Shown piece after piece: positions 25,201 through 33,672 of a DNA stretch of 64,000 nt. The stretch's first letter is position 1; each line of letters opens with the position of its first letter. The position numbers and the translations under genes are program-made. Under the pieces are notes generated by a model. The model was not told where the DNA came from. It worked only from the letters and a program-made list of their open reading frames with translations, and did no database searches. This DNA is from Streptomyces sp. NBC_01288 (GTDB taxonomy: Bacteria; Actinomycetota; Actinomycetes; Streptomycetales; Streptomycetaceae): positions 3,472,001-3,536,000 of the forward strand of contig NZ_CP108427.1 of NCBI RefSeq assembly GCF_035982055.1, in the 5' to 3' direction.

Positions 25201-26025
25201 TTCGAGTACGGCTACTCGCTGGCCCGCCCCGACGCGCTCGTGATGTGGGAGGCGCAGTTCGGCGACTTCGTCAACGGCGCGCAGTCGGTGGTCGACGAGT
25301 ACATCTCGGCGGCGGAGCAGAAGTGGGGCCAGACGTCCGGCGTCACGCTCCTCCTCCCCCACGGCCACGAGGGCCAGGGGCCGGACCACTCCTCTGCTCG
25401 CGTGGAGCGCTTCCTCCAGCTCTGCGCGCAGAACAACATGACGGTCGCGATGCCGACCCTCCCGTCGAACTACTTCCACCTCCTGCGGTGGCAGGTGCAC
25501 AACCCGCACCACAAGCCGCTGGTGGTCTTCACCCCGAAGTCGATGCTGCGCCTCAAGGCCGCCGCGTCGAAGACGGAGGAATTCACGACGGGCCAGTTCC
25601 GCCCGGTCATCGGCGACGTGTCGGTGACGGACCCGGCGGCCGTCCGCAAGGTCGTCTTCGTGACGGGCAAGCTGTACTACGACCTGGAGGCCGAGCGCAC
25701 CAAGCGCGGCACCACGGACACGGCGATCATCCGCCTTGAGCGGCTGTACCCGCTGCCCGGTGCCGAGATCCAGGCCGAGATCGCCAAGTACCCGAACGCC
25801 GAGAAGTACCTCTGGGCCCAGGAGGAGCCGGCCAACCAGGGCGCCTGGCCGTTCATCGCCCTGAACCTGATCGACCACCTGGACCTGGCGGTCGGCGCGG
25901 ACGTGCCCCACGGCGAGCGCCTGCGGCGGATCTCCCGCCCGCACGGCTCGTCGCCGGCGGTGGGTTCGGCCAAGCGGCATCAGGCGGAGCAGGAGCAGTT
26001 GGTGCGTGAGGTGTTCGAGGCGTAA
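22207..26025 (+). CDS. sucA: Multifunctional 2-oxoglutarate dehydrogenase E1 (with succinyltransferase domain)
   Basis: The product has 1272 residues. An N-terminal E1 segment ([13 protein letters not shown]) is followed by an Ala/Pro-rich linker (about 60-145), an E2-type acyltransferase catalytic domain (about 150-390, active-site [10 protein letters not shown] near 366), then the thiamine-diphosphate E1 domain ([11 protein letters not shown] and IVINNQVGF near 695-740) and a transketolase-like C-terminus. This fused form is typical of actinobacteria (Kgd/OdhA) and converts 2-oxoglutarate to succinyl-CoA with a separate E3. I chose GTG 22207, preceded by GAAGAGGG, because the conserved start VSSQSPSN begins there. 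Confidence 0.95.
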   Translation: MSSQSPSNSTISTESDQAAGKNPAAAFGPNEWLVDEIYQQYLQDPNSVDRAWWDFFADYKPGAAAAPTSTSAGTAAAGAVGTTPAPAAPAAPAPAPAAPAAPAAPAVPAPAPAAAAPAPVKAVAPAPAPAKAAAPAAQPKKAEPAAEAVGGPEFITLRGPAAAVAKNMNASVEVPTATSVRAVPVKLLFDNRIVINNHLKRARGGKISFTHLIGYAMVQAIKAMPSMNYSFVEKDGKPTLVKPEHVNFGLAIDLVKPNGDRQLVVAGIKKAETLNFFEFWQAYEDIVRRARDGKLTMDDFTGVTVSLTNPGGLGTVHSVPRLMPGQSVIMGVGSMDYPAEFQGTSQDTLNKLGISKVMTLTSTYDHRVIQGAASGEFLRNVANLLLGESGFYDEIFEALRIPYEPVRWLKDIDASHDNDVTKAARVFELIHSYRVRGHVMADTDPLEYRQRKHPDLDITEHGLTLWDLEREFAVGGFAGKSLMKLRDILGVLRDSYCRTTGIEFMHIQDPKQRKWIQDRIERSHSKPEREEQLRILRRLNAAEAFETFLQTKYVGQKRFSLEGGESVIPLLDAVIDSAAESRLDEVVIGMAHRGRLNVLANIVGKSYAQIFREFEGNLDPKSMHGSGDVKYHLGAQGTFTGLDGEQIKVTLAANPSHLETVDPIIEGIVRARQDIINKGGTDFTVLPLALHGDAAFAGQGVVAETLNMSQLRGYRTGGTIHIVINNQVGFTAAPESSRSSMYATDVARMIEAPIFHVNGDDPEAVVRVARLAFEFRQAFNKDVVIDLICYRRRGHNESDNPAFTQPLMYDLIDKKRSVRKLYTESLIGRGDITLEEAEQALQDYQGQLEKVFTEVREATAQPGAAPMSDPQAEFPVAVSTAISSEVVKRIAESQVNIPDTFHVHPRLLPQLQRRATMVEDGTIDWGMGETLAIGSLLLEGTPVRLSGQDSRRGTFGQRHAVLIDRQTGEDYTPLQYLSEEQARYNVYDSLLSEYAVMGFEYGYSLARPDALVMWEAQFGDFVNGAQSVVDEYISAAEQKWGQTSGVTLLLPHGHEGQGPDHSSARVERFLQLCAQNNMTVAMPTLPSNYFHLLRWQVHNPHHKPLVVFTPKSMLRLKAAASKTEEFTTGQFRPVIGDVSVTDPAAVRKVVFVTGKLYYDLEAERTKRGTTDTAIIRLERLYPLPGAEIQAEIAKYPNAEKYLWAQEEPANQGAWPFIALNLIDHLDLAVGADVPHGERLRRISRPHGSSPAVGSAKRHQAEQEQLVREVFEA

Positions 26026-26046
26026 GCGCCCCGCACTGTCGTACGC

Positions 26047-26085
26047 GGCCGGGCCGCACCCCCACTCCGGGGGTGCGGCCCGGCC
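26047..26085 (+). terminator. Strong intrinsic terminator after sucA
   Basis: Perfect 17-bp GC stem (26047-26063 with 26069-26085), 5-base loop, followed by GTTTG. Confidence 0.85.
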
Positions 26086-26110
26086 GTTTGCGCGCACTTA
26101 TCCTTGACCC

Positions 26111-26293
26111 ATGTACTTCACGGACCGTGGCATCGAAGAACTGGAGAAGCGGCGCGGCGAGGAAGAAGTCACCTTCGAGTGGCTCGCCGAGCAGCTGCGG
26201 ACGTTCGTCGATCTGAACCCGGACTTCGAGGTCCCGGTGGAACGCCTGGCGACCTGGCTGGCCCGACTGGACGACGAGGACGACGACGAGTAG
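26111..26293 (+). CDS. DUF6104 small acidic protein
   Basis: A 60-residue protein beginning MYFTDRGIEELEKRRGEEE, with a C-terminal run of Asp/Glu; this is the DUF6104 family, highly conserved in Streptomyces next to the 2-oxoglutarate dehydrogenase gene. Function unknown. It lies 25 bases after the sucA terminator, so it probably has its own promoter or receives read-through. Confidence 0.85.
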   Translation: MYFTDRGIEELEKRRGEEEVTFEWLAEQLRTFVDLNPDFEVPVERLATWLARLDDEDDDE

Positions 26294-26320
26294 TTCCTAC
26301 GGCCGTGCCGCCCCTGTCCG

Positions 26321-27166
26321 TCAGTCGCGCGGGCGGGCGAGGTCGTAGGCGAGGCCCAGCGTGCCGTGGGCCAGGAGCAGCGCCCCCGCGACGGACCAGC
26401 CTCCGCTACGGCGTCGTAGGCCCCAGGTAGCGAGCGGGAGGCCCGCTGCCGCCTGGGTCAGGGCCAGGGCGCGTGCCCTGGGGGTGCCGGACCAGGGCAT
26501 CCAGGGGCCGAGACGGCTGCTGTCGACGGCGTCGAGTTCCGCGCGGACCGCTTCCCGCCAACCCGCCCGTTCGACCTGCCGGGCATCGGGGCGGACGCGG
26601 GCGATCTCCCGGAGCCGGTCGGCGGGTTCGCCCGGGGTGAGGCCGGTGGGCAGGGCCACTCCCGCGCGCGTGAGGACCGCCAGGAGGCCACGGAGGCGGG
26701 CGCGGGCGTCGGCTTCGGGGTCCGGTCTCGTGAGCTGGTCCAGGGACTGTAGGTCCAGTACGGGGTCCAGGCCGAGGCGGGCGGCGAAGGTGCGCATCGC
26801 CTCGTCCTCGCCGGCCGGGGTGCCGTCGGTGAGCCAGACGTAGCCGACGGGGCGGCGGAATCCCGAGGCCAGGGTGTAGCCCGCGCGGTCGGCGTCCCAC
26901 CACAGGGCGAGTACGGGCCAGGGGGCGCCGACGGCGAGTGCGGTGGCCCAGCCGGTGAGGACGCGGTCGACCGGTTTCCCGCCGTGCAGCCAGGGCTTGC
27001 CCTCGGGGACGAGCACGCTCCAGTCGTCGCCCGCGCGGGTCAGCAGCATGCGTTCGCGGAGCGGATGGGCCGCCTGGGCGACGGACTCGGGGTCCGCCCG
27101 GCAGAGCAGCAGGGCGCCCGGGGTGGCACCGGTCCGGTGTCTGGCCTGCGGCTTCTCCGTCGACAT
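26321..27166 (-). CDS. Conserved hypothetical protein
   Basis: A 281-residue protein that I do not recognise. It has a mixed N-terminal domain rich in Trp and Gly (WSVLVPEGKPWLHGGKPV) and a C-terminus with weakly hydrophobic stretches (SVAGALLLAHGTLGLAYDLA), so it may touch the membrane. ATG 27164-27166 is preferred to the GTG two codons upstream. Base composition is like the surrounding genes. Confidence 0.7.
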   Translation of the reverse strand: MSTEKPQARHRTGATPGALLLCRADPESVAQAAHPLRERMLLTRAGDDWSVLVPEGKPWLHGGKPVDRVLTGWATALAVGAPWPVLALWWDADRAGYTLASGFRRPVGYVWLTDGTPAGEDEAMRTFAARLGLDPVLDLQSLDQLTRPDPEADARARLRGLLAVLTRAGVALPTGLTPGEPADRLREIARVRPDARQVERAGWREAVRAELDAVDSSRLGPWMPWSGTPRARALALTQAAAGLPLATWGLRRRSGGWSVAGALLLAHGTLGLAYDLARPRD

Positions 27167-27258
27167 GGTCACACGCTAGGGCAATGCACCCTTTTCCGCC
27201 GGTTGTTCGACGCCCGGTGCTCGACGTCCGACCTCCGGTGGTCACCGGAACGAGTGTC

Positions 27259-27315
27259 TTGACTTTCCGCATCCGCGATATATCGTGTTTCTCGGAAGAC
27301 GCGATATGGCGCGTC
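27259..27315 (+). promoter_or_regulatory. Promoter and palindromic operator of the DUF4097-padR operon
   Basis: TTGACT (27259-27264), 16 bases, TATCGT (27281-27286). The perfect palindrome CGATATATCG (27276-27285) covers the -10 box, and a second inverted repeat GACGCG-N6-CGCGTC (27298-27315), which contains another CGCGATAT half-site, follows. PadR proteins bind AT-centred palindromes of this kind, so autoregulation by the PadR gene of the same operon is likely. Confidence 0.6.
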
Positions 27316-27350
27316 ATGTTCCGTCCGGTTAGGCCGAGGAGGTCTGCATC

Positions 27351-28523
27351 ATGTCCGAGTGGTCCGTCGCAGAGCCCAAGAAGCTCACGTTCGACGAGCC
27401 CGTGAGCGATCTCCACGTGCGCATCGTCAACGGAACGGTGAACGTCGTGGGGACGGACGAGGGTTCCGCCCGCATGGAAATCTCCGAGATCGACGGGCCA
27501 CCTCTGGTGGTGACCCAGCAGAACGGCACGCTGACGGTGGCGTACGAGGACCTCCCCTGGAAGGGCTTCCTCAAGTGGCTCGACCGGAAGGGCTGGCGGC
27601 GCAGCGCGGTGGTCTCCCTGGCCGTCCCCGCGAGCACCCGGGTCGAGGTCGGGGTGGTCGGCGCCGCTGCCGTCGTCTCCGGGATCAGCGGGCCTTCGGT
27701 GGTACGCGGGGTCACCGGCGACACGACCCTCGTCAGCCTCTCCGGATCCGTCCGCGCCGAGACCGTCTCCGGGAACCTGGAGGCCCAGGCCGTCACCGGC
27801 GACCTCCGTTTCAACTCGGTCTCCGGCGACCTCACCGTCGTCGAGGGCTCGGGCCCCTCCGTGCGCGCCGAGTCCGTGAGCGGCTCCATGATCGTGGACC
27901 TCGACCCGGACGGCCCGACCGACGTCCGCCTCACCAACGTCTCGGGCGAGATCGCCATCCGCCTCCCGCATCCCGCGGACGCGGACGTCGAGGCCAACAC
28001 GGCGAGCGGCTCGATCTCCAACGCCTTCGACGGACTCCGGGTGCACGGCCAGTGGGGCGCCCACAAGATCACCGGCCGCCTGGGCGCGGGCACGGGGAAG
28101 CTGCGCGCCACGACCGTCTCCGGTTCGATCGCGCTGCTGCGCCGCCCGGCGGCGGAGGACGAGGGCGAGGACGACGGGCCGCGGGGCGGGGACGCGGAGG
28201 CGACCGTCTCCGCGACGCGGGCTGACAAGACACCTCGGGCTGACATGACGAAGGGGCCCGATGCAGCGGCGAAGCCTGTTGTGGCGACGGGGCCCGAGGA
28301 CAGTGGGCCGGGTGACACGGCCGAGGATGCGAGGCCGCGGGAAACGGGGCCGGACGCTTCGGACGACTCTGCGGACGCGCCCGCGCCCGGCGTGACGGAC
28401 GACGCTTCCGGCGCCCCTGTGGACGGGGCTCAGGGCAACTCGGGGGACAATTCCGTTTCCGGCCCGGGCGGTGCTTCCGGCACCACCGCAGCCGACGGCA
28501 CGACCGACAAGAAGGTGCTCTGA
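27351..28523 (+). CDS. DUF4097 beta-strand repeat protein
   Basis: The product has 390 residues. About residues 15-265 form repeated short beta strands (VSGS, VSGN, TGDL, VSGE and TASGS recur every 17-20 residues), the pattern of DUF4097 adhesin-like beta-helix proteins. The last ~120 residues are disordered, rich in Asp, Gly, Thr and Pro. There is no signal peptide or membrane segment. Such proteins are usually co-transcribed with PadR regulators, as here (1 base to the next gene). Function unknown. Confidence 0.85.
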   Translation: MSEWSVAEPKKLTFDEPVSDLHVRIVNGTVNVVGTDEGSARMEISEIDGPPLVVTQQNGTLTVAYEDLPWKGFLKWLDRKGWRRSAVVSLAVPASTRVEVGVVGAAAVVSGISGPSVVRGVTGDTTLVSLSGSVRAETVSGNLEAQAVTGDLRFNSVSGDLTVVEGSGPSVRAESVSGSMIVDLDPDGPTDVRLTNVSGEIAIRLPHPADADVEANTASGSISNAFDGLRVHGQWGAHKITGRLGAGTGKLRATTVSGSIALLRRPAAEDEGEDDGPRGGDAEATVSATRADKTPRADMTKGPDAAAKPVVATGPEDSGPGDTAEDARPRETGPDASDDSADAPAPGVTDDASGAPVDGAQGNSGDNSVSGPGGASGTTAADGTTDKKVL

Positions 28524-28524
28524 C

Positions 28525-29604
28525 ATGCCTCCCGTCTTCGCCCACGGCCGCCTCCGCCTCTACCTGCTGAAGCTGCTGGACGAGGCCCCCCGACACGGCT
28601 ACGAGGTCATCCGCCTCCTGGAGGAGCGCTTCCAGGGGCTGTACGCGCCCTCGGCGGGCACGGTCTACCCGCGCCTGTCCAAGCTGGAGGCCGAGGGCCT
28701 GGTCACCCACACCACCGAGGGCGGCCGCAAGGTGTACGCCATCACGGACGCCGGCCGCGCCGAACTGGCCGACCGCAGCGGCGAGTTGGCCGACCTGGAG
28801 CTGGAGATCCGCGAGTCGGTCGCCGAACTGGCCGCCGAGATCCGGGCCGACGTCCGGGGCGCCGCGGGCGACCTGCGCCGCGAGATGCGCGCGGCGGCCA
28901 CGGAGGCCCGGCAGGGAAACGGGACCGGGCGCGGTCATCGGAGTGAACACGAAGGCCCCGCCGGGGACTTCACGGACTTCGGTGACAAGGAGTCGTGGCG
29001 CGCCGCCAAGGAGGAGATGCGCCGCGCCAAGCAGGAGTGGAAGGAACAGGCCCGCCGCGCGAAAGACGAGAGCCGACGAGCCCGCGAGGAGGCTCAGCAG
29101 GCCCGGCGCCAGGCCAAGGAGGCGCAGACGCGGGCGTGGGCGCAGGCCCAGGAGGAGATGCAGCGCATCGGCCGCCAGGTCCAGGAGCACGCCCAGGACC
29201 ACTTCGCGCGCGGCGACTGGCCCACGGGCGTACGGGAGAGCCTGACCGAACTGGCCAAGGAGTTCGGCGACTTCGGGAAGGAGTTCGGCAAGGACTTCGG
29301 GTTCGGGGGGCGGCCGAGTACCGGCAAGTCGGCCCCGACCACGACACCCGGGGGATCGACACCCGAGTACGGCCAGACCCCGGAGGACTTCCCCGCCGAG
29401 TACGAACCGACCTGGGCCCACGAGGACTCCACCGGTGAACCGGCCCGCGATCTGGACCGGCTCCTCGACCGTTTCCGGGACGACATCCGTGACGCGGCCC
29501 GCGACCATGGCGTCACCGAGGACCAACTCCGCGACACCCGGCGCCACTTGTCCGCGGCGGCGGCGCACATCGGGGCGGTGCTGCGCGGCGGCCGCAAGGG
29601 CTGA
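28525..29604 (+). CDS. PadR-family regulator with long coiled-coil tail
   Basis: The product has 359 residues, while typical PadR proteins have 110-180. The N-terminal winged helix (HGRLRLYLLKLLDEAPRHGYEVI and the AGTVYPRLSKLEAEGLV recognition helix) is clear. Residues 95-240 form an Arg/Glu/Ala-rich coiled coil (RRAKDESRRAREEAQQAR), followed by a Pro/Thr linker and a final helix. It starts 1 base after the DUF4097 stop. It probably represses its own operon through the palindrome at 27276-27285. The signal is unknown. Confidence 0.85.
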   Translation: MPPVFAHGRLRLYLLKLLDEAPRHGYEVIRLLEERFQGLYAPSAGTVYPRLSKLEAEGLVTHTTEGGRKVYAITDAGRAELADRSGELADLELEIRESVAELAAEIRADVRGAAGDLRREMRAAATEARQGNGTGRGHRSEHEGPAGDFTDFGDKESWRAAKEEMRRAKQEWKEQARRAKDESRRAREEAQQARRQAKEAQTRAWAQAQEEMQRIGRQVQEHAQDHFARGDWPTGVRESLTELAKEFGDFGKEFGKDFGFGGRPSTGKSAPTTTPGGSTPEYGQTPEDFPAEYEPTWAHEDSTGEPARDLDRLLDRFRDDIRDAARDHGVTEDQLRDTRRHLSAAAAHIGAVLRGGRKG

Positions 29605-29692
29605 GCCGGAGCCGCGAACCGCAGGTGGTGCGCCCAGGGGATCAATCCCAGGCGCACCACCCCGGCGCGCGGATCACCAAGTCCCAGGCCTC

Positions 29693-30265
29693 TCAGCCCG
29701 CCGCCCTCGCCTCTCCCCCGCCGTAGAGCACGCGCGTGGCCGCCTCGTGCGTCACCCCGTGATCGGCGAGCACCTCACCCGGTACGCCGGGGAGGATGGT
29801 CAGGGCGAGGAGGAGGTGCTCGTCGCCGATGTGCCGGTCGCGGTGGGCGACGGCGATGCGCAGGGACTTCTCCAGGACGTTCTTGGCGCCTCGGCTGAAG
29901 GTCCGGCGCCCCGACCACGACTCCCTGGACTTCCCCTCACCGGACATCGCCCCGACGCCGTGCACCTCCTCGACCCGGGCGACGATCTCCGAGACGTCGA
30001 TACCGAGCCCGGCCAGCGCGTCGGCCTCGGCCTGGGAGAGCCCCGCACGCCGACGGGCGTCGCCGAGAGCCTGCCGTACGGACTCCTTGCGTTCCTCGGG
30101 GGCGAGACCGAGGGCGGTCAGGGCGAAGGAGGCGCGGCTGCCCCGGCGGTCGAGGAGGGCCAGCAGCAGGTGCTCGGGGTCGACGGAACCGGGCCCCGAC
30201 CGCTCGCGGTGCTCCACCGCGCCCTGCACCACGGCGCGGGCGTCCTTCGTGAACCGTTCGAACAT
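29693..30265 (-). CDS. Clp N-terminal repeat protein (ClpC-N-like, no ATPase)
   Basis: The product has 190 residues and consists of two Clp_N repeats (MFERFTKDARAVVQGAVEHR with PEHLLLALLD, then FSRGAKNVLEKSLRIA with DEHLLLAL) but has no ATPase module. In ClpC/ClpA this domain binds substrates and adaptors. A free-standing copy could act as an adaptor or competitor of ClpC. ATG 30263-30265 overlaps the stop of the upstream HTH gene by 1 base, so the two are a coupled operon. Confidence 0.85.
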   Translation of the reverse strand: MFERFTKDARAVVQGAVEHRERSGPGSVDPEHLLLALLDRRGSRASFALTALGLAPEERKESVRQALGDARRRAGLSQAEADALAGLGIDVSEIVARVEEVHGVGAMSGEGKSRESWSGRRTFSRGAKNVLEKSLRIAVAHRDRHIGDEHLLLALTILPGVPGEVLADHGVTHEAATRVLYGGGEARAAG

Positions 30266-30474
30266 CACTGCCTCCCGTACTTCTTGTGCACGGCCTGCCT
30301 GCTGACACCGAGTTCCGCGGCGATCTCCTGCCACGACCAGCCCTGGTTGCGCGCACTGCGCACCTGCACCGCCTCCAACTGCTCCACCAGCCTGCGCAGC
30401 GCGGAGACGGCACGCAGGCCGACCCGTGGATCACGGTCACCCGCGCGCTCGGCGAGATCCGTTGCTTCGGTCAT
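30265..30474 (-). CDS. Small helix-turn-helix regulator
   Basis: A 69-residue protein. The C-terminus WSWQEIAAELGVSRQAVHKKYGRQ (quoted here in two parts: WSWQEIAAELG and VSRQAVHKKYG) is a helix-turn-helix, and the N-terminus is a helical dimerisation segment. Two identical GTCAAC-N4-GTTGAC palindromes cover its promoter, indicating autorepression. The predicted transcription start coincides with the ATG, so the mRNA may be leaderless. Confidence 0.8.
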   Translation of the reverse strand: MTEATDLAERAGDRDPRVGLRAVSALRRLVEQLEAVQVRSARNQGWSWQEIAAELGVSRQAVHKKYGRQ

Positions 30475-30477
30475 GAT

Positions 30478-30520
30478 GTCAACCTAAGTTGACGCGCCCC
30501 AGATGTCAACCAAAGTTGAC
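30478..30520 (-). promoter_or_regulatory. Promoter with two GTCAAC-N4-GTTGAC operators
   Basis: Two 16-bp palindromes at 30478-30493 and 30505-30520, 27 bases apart, differ only in the spacer (CTAA, CAAA). On the minus strand TTGACA (30504-30509) is separated by 17 bases from TAGGTT (30481-30486), so the operators overlie both promoter boxes. The transcription start would fall at about the ATG of the HTH gene. Confidence 0.75.
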
Positions 30521-30543
30521 GGGCAAGGGCGACACACGCAGAC

Positions 30544-30569
30544 GGCCGGCCCGGAGAACCGGACCGGCC
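30544..30569 (-). terminator. Hairpin after the dehydrogenase gene
   Basis: GGCCGG-C-CCGG, loop AGAA, CCGG-A-CCGGCC: a 10-bp stem with one mismatch, 66 bases after the dehydrogenase stop on the minus strand. Confidence 0.45.
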
Positions 30570-30634
30570 GCACAGAGCCACGCGCTGAGCCACGCACAGA
30601 GCCACACACAGGGAAGGGGTTGAAACCGGGGTCG

Positions 30635-31600
30635 CTAACCGTTCGTGAGGACGATCTTGCCGAACTGGCCGCCGGAGTCGAGGCGTTCGAAGCCCTCGCG
30701 GGCGCGGTCCATGGGCAGCACCTCGTCGATGACCGGCCGTACACCGGTGGTCGCGCAGAAGGCGAGCAGATCCTCCAGCTCGTCCTTGGTGCCCATGGTC
30801 GAGCCGACGACCTTGAGTTCGAGGAAGAAGATGCGGGTGAGTTCGGCGTGCGAAGGGCGGTCGCCGCTGGTGGCACCGGAGATGACGATCGTGCCGCCGG
30901 GCTTCAGCGACTTGACCGAGTGGGACCAGGTGGCGGCGCCGACGGTCTCGATGACGGCGTCGACGCGCTGCGGCAGCCGCCCACCCGGCTCCACCGCCTC
31001 CAGGGCACCGAGTTCCAGCGCCCGCTTCCGCTTGGCCTCGTCCCGGCTGGTCGCGAAGACGCGCAGCCCGGCCGCCTTGGCAAGGACGATGGCGGCAGTG
31101 GCGACGCCCCCGCCGGCACCCTGTACGAGCACCGAATCACCGGGCCGTACACCGGAGTTGGTGAAGAGCATGCGGTACGCCGTCAGCCAGGCGGTGGGCA
31201 GACAGGCGGCTTCGGCGAAGGAGAGTTCCTTCGGCTTCGGCAGCACGTTCCACGTCGGTACGGCGACCCGCTCGGCGAAGGTGCCCTGGTAGTGCTCGGT
31301 GAGGATGGAACGGGGTTCCTTGGGACCGACGCCGTGACCGGTCTGCCCGATGACGGAGTGCAGGACGACCTCGTTGCCGTCCTCGTCGACACCTGCGGCG
31401 TCACAGCCGAGGATCATCGGCAGCTTGTCCTCCGCGAGGCCGACGCCGCGCAGGGACCAGAGGTCATGGTGATTGAGGGAGGCGGCCCTGACGTCGACGA
31501 CACTCCAGCCCGGCCGGGCCTCGGGGGCGGGACGCTCCCCCAACTCAAGGCCGGAGAGCGGCTGGTCGCGGTCGATTCGGGCGGCGTAGACGGCGAACAT
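30635..31600 (-). CDS. Zinc-type alcohol dehydrogenase/quinone oxidoreductase family protein
   Basis: The product has 321 residues and belongs to the medium-chain dehydrogenase fold: an N-terminal GroES-like domain (SLNHHDLWSLRG) and a nucleotide-binding domain with VLVQGAGGGVATAAIVLAK near residue 155. The zinc-binding cysteines are missing, which points to the NADPH-quinone oxidoreductase branch. It probably reduces quinones or enones. It stands alone. Confidence 0.85.
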   Translation of the reverse strand: MFAVYAARIDRDQPLSGLELGERPAPEARPGWSVVDVRAASLNHHDLWSLRGVGLAEDKLPMILGCDAAGVDEDGNEVVLHSVIGQTGHGVGPKEPRSILTEHYQGTFAERVAVPTWNVLPKPKELSFAEAACLPTAWLTAYRMLFTNSGVRPGDSVLVQGAGGGVATAAIVLAKAAGLRVFATSRDEAKRKRALELGALEAVEPGGRLPQRVDAVIETVGAATWSHSVKSLKPGGTIVISGATSGDRPSHAELTRIFFLELKVVGSTMGTKDELEDLLAFCATTGVRPVIDEVLPMDRAREGFERLDSGGQFGKIVLTNG

Positions 31601-31700
31601 GCCCCCGACGATAGGCTCCGCCGGTTGACCAGGGAACTACCTCGGGTTGTGACACATGCCCTCTTGCGCGAGGGGTGCGGGGTGTCTGCGTGACCGTTTC

Positions 31701-31719
31701 CTGGGGGCTGCGCCCCCAG
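31701..31719. repeat. Short GC hairpin
   Basis: Perfect 8-bp stem with a 3-base loop (CTGGGGGC-TGC-GCCCCCAG). This kind of GGGGGCTGCGCCCCC hairpin is scattered in Streptomyces intergenic DNA. Confidence 0.5.
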
Positions 31720-31916
31720 ACCCCACCGTCCACCGCCCGCAGCCGCCGAGCGACCCCTGCCCTCCACGGCAAAGGATCACCCTTCAACCGGCCAGAAACG
31801 GGCGGGCGGGAAACAAAAAAGCCCCCACGCCCCGAGGCCGCCAAGCGACACCAGCCACCCACAGGCAACGTCCACCCTCCACATCCCCCGAACGGGCGGG
31901 CGGGTGGGTAAAGAAG

Positions 31917-31941
31917 GGCCCCGCCCAAGACGGACGGGGCC
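31917..31941 (-). terminator. Intrinsic terminator after malic enzyme gene
   Basis: Stem of 9 bp with one mismatch (GGCCCCG paired with CGGGGCC plus two inner pairs). On the minus strand it is followed by CTTCTTT. Confidence 0.7.
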
Positions 31942-31948
31942 GTTCGAG

Positions 31949-33172
31949 CTACCGCCGGGCAACCCCCTCCGCCCGCGCCGCCGCAGCCACAGCCGCGGTG
32001 ACCGCAGGCGCGACCCGCTCGTCGAAGGGCGACGGAATGACATAGTCCGCGGCGAGATCGTCCCCGACGACACCCGCCAGCGCCTCCGCCGCCGCGATCT
32101 TCATCCCCTCCGTGATCCGGGACGCCCGCACCTGGAGCGCCCCCGCGAAGATCCCCGGAAACGCCAGCACGTTGTTGATCTGGTTCGGGAAGTCCGACCG
32201 CCCGGTGGCGACGACCGCCGCGTACTTGTGCGCCACATCCGGGTGCACCTCGGGATTCGGGTTGGCCATCGCGAAGACGAACGCACCCTCGGCCATGGAA
32301 GCCACGGCCGGCTCCGGCACCGTACCCCCGGAAACCCCGATGAAGACGTCGGCACCTTCCAGCGCCGCCTCCAACGACCCGGAGATTCCCGCCTTGTTGG
32401 TGATCTCCGCGAGTTCACGCTTGACCGGAGTGAGGTCGTCCCGGTCGCACGAGACGACACCCTTGCGGTCGGCGACGGCGACGTCACCGAGCCCCGCCTC
32501 CAGCAGGAACTTGGCGATGGCCACGCCGGCGGCGCCCGCACCGGAGATGACGGCCCGCAGGTCACCCAGCTCCCGCCCGGTCAGCCGCGCGGCGTTCCGC
32601 AGCGCCGCCAGCGTCACGATCGCCGTACCGTGCTGGTCGTCGTGGAAGACCGGGATGTCCAGCCGCTCCTGGAGCCTGCGCTCGATCTCGAAGCAGCGCG
32701 GCGCCGAGATGTCCTCCAGGTTGATGCCTCCGAAGGAGGGCGCGAGCCGCACGACGGTCTCGATGATCTCGTCGACGCCGGTGCACGCCAGCGCGATCGG
32801 CACCGCGTCCACGCCGCCGAACTGCTTGAACAGGATCGCCTTGCCCTCCATGACCGGGAGGGATGCCTCGGGACCGATGTCGCCGAGTCCGAGCACCGCC
32901 GTACCGTCCGTCACGACGGCGACCACGGACGACTTCCATGTGTAGTCGTGGACGAGTTCCGGCTGCTCGGCGATCGCGGTGCACACGCGCGCGACGCCGG
33001 GTGTGTACGCGAGGGACAGGTCGTCCTTGTCGCGGATCGGCACGGTGGCCTGCACGGCCATCTTGCCGCCGCGGTGCAGCGCGAACGCCGGATCGAAGGA
33101 ATGGAGGGGCTCGGCCCCGCCGTCCTGATCCGTACTGCTGTCGCTGCGAGGATTGACGATCTCCGCTGCCAC
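31949..33172 (-). CDS. NAD-dependent malic enzyme
   Basis: The product has 407 residues, the short bacterial type. The N-terminal malic domain contains the SLAYTPGVARVC tyrosine region and VTDGTAVLGLGDIGP. The NAD-binding domain has VISGAGAAGVAIAKFL near residue 210, and FVFAMANPNPEV and NQINNVLAFPG follow. It decarboxylates malate to pyruvate and links the citric acid cycle to acetyl-CoA supply, which in Streptomyces feeds lipid and polyketide synthesis. Confidence 0.93.
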   Translation of the reverse strand: MAAEIVNPRSDSSTDQDGGAEPLHSFDPAFALHRGGKMAVQATVPIRDKDDLSLAYTPGVARVCTAIAEQPELVHDYTWKSSVVAVVTDGTAVLGLGDIGPEASLPVMEGKAILFKQFGGVDAVPIALACTGVDEIIETVVRLAPSFGGINLEDISAPRCFEIERRLQERLDIPVFHDDQHGTAIVTLAALRNAARLTGRELGDLRAVISGAGAAGVAIAKFLLEAGLGDVAVADRKGVVSCDRDDLTPVKRELAEITNKAGISGSLEAALEGADVFIGVSGGTVPEPAVASMAEGAFVFAMANPNPEVHPDVAHKYAAVVATGRSDFPNQINNVLAFPGIFAGALQVRASRITEGMKIAAAEALAGVVGDDLAADYVIPSPFDERVAPAVTAAVAAAARAEGVARR

Positions 33173-33672
33173 TTTGTCTTACCCCTTAGGTCTTCATTGA
33201 TTTGAGGGTGGCCACTCCCTGGTGAGGGGTGGGCGGGCACCGCGCAGGGCCCAGAGATTTGATGCGTACGAGCACCTGCGCGACGGGCGCGCCGCACACG
33301 CGCCCTGAGCCCCGGATGAGGGGTGTAAAGAACCTTCTTACCGGACGGACGGCACCGAGGACGAGTCCAATAGGCGCAAGGTCACATCTCGGCGGCCGAG
33401 GGCGGAACGATGATCGATCACATCGTGAGACATGCCGAAGATCTTCCGGCCGGAACGAGTGATTCCAGCAGATGGTCCGTGATCAGGGCGTCTCGATGTA
33501 CCGACCTGATGCGATTCGGGGTTCACCCGTTATCCGATTTTGACATGGCTGGTCCCCTGAATGGTCCAGTCCGAATGGCAAGATGCCCTAATCACACGAG
33601 GTCGCGACACCCGAAGGTGTGTGTTCTCGTCGACCCGTCGGCACCGCCATCCATCCGCCGGAGGAACCCACC
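33173..33672. other. 500-base divergent intergenic region
   Basis: It separates the malic enzyme and amino acid transporter genes. A TTGACA at 33540-33545 lies 128 bases before the transporter start, but no good -10 box is at the right distance. A GGTCC direct repeat follows (33552-33567). AAGATCTTCCGGCCGGAAC at about 33438-33456 holds small palindromes. No coding potential or RNA gene is seen. Confidence 0.45.

Larger units (their letters stand above)
31601..31948. other. Intergenic region between dehydrogenase and malic enzyme genes
   Basis: About 350 bases. It contains the CTGGGGGC-TGC-GCCCCCAG hairpin (31701-31719), an A-run at about 31815-31822 and the malic enzyme terminator at its right end. 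The promoter of the dehydrogenase gene must lie here, but no consensus is clear. Confidence 0.5.

Noticed and set aside
22213..26097. A 1294-codon open frame on the minus strand opposite the 2-oxoglutarate dehydrogenase gene
   Set aside because: High GC makes long antisense frames common. The product is rich in Arg, Val, Leu and His without domains, and the plus-strand gene is certain.
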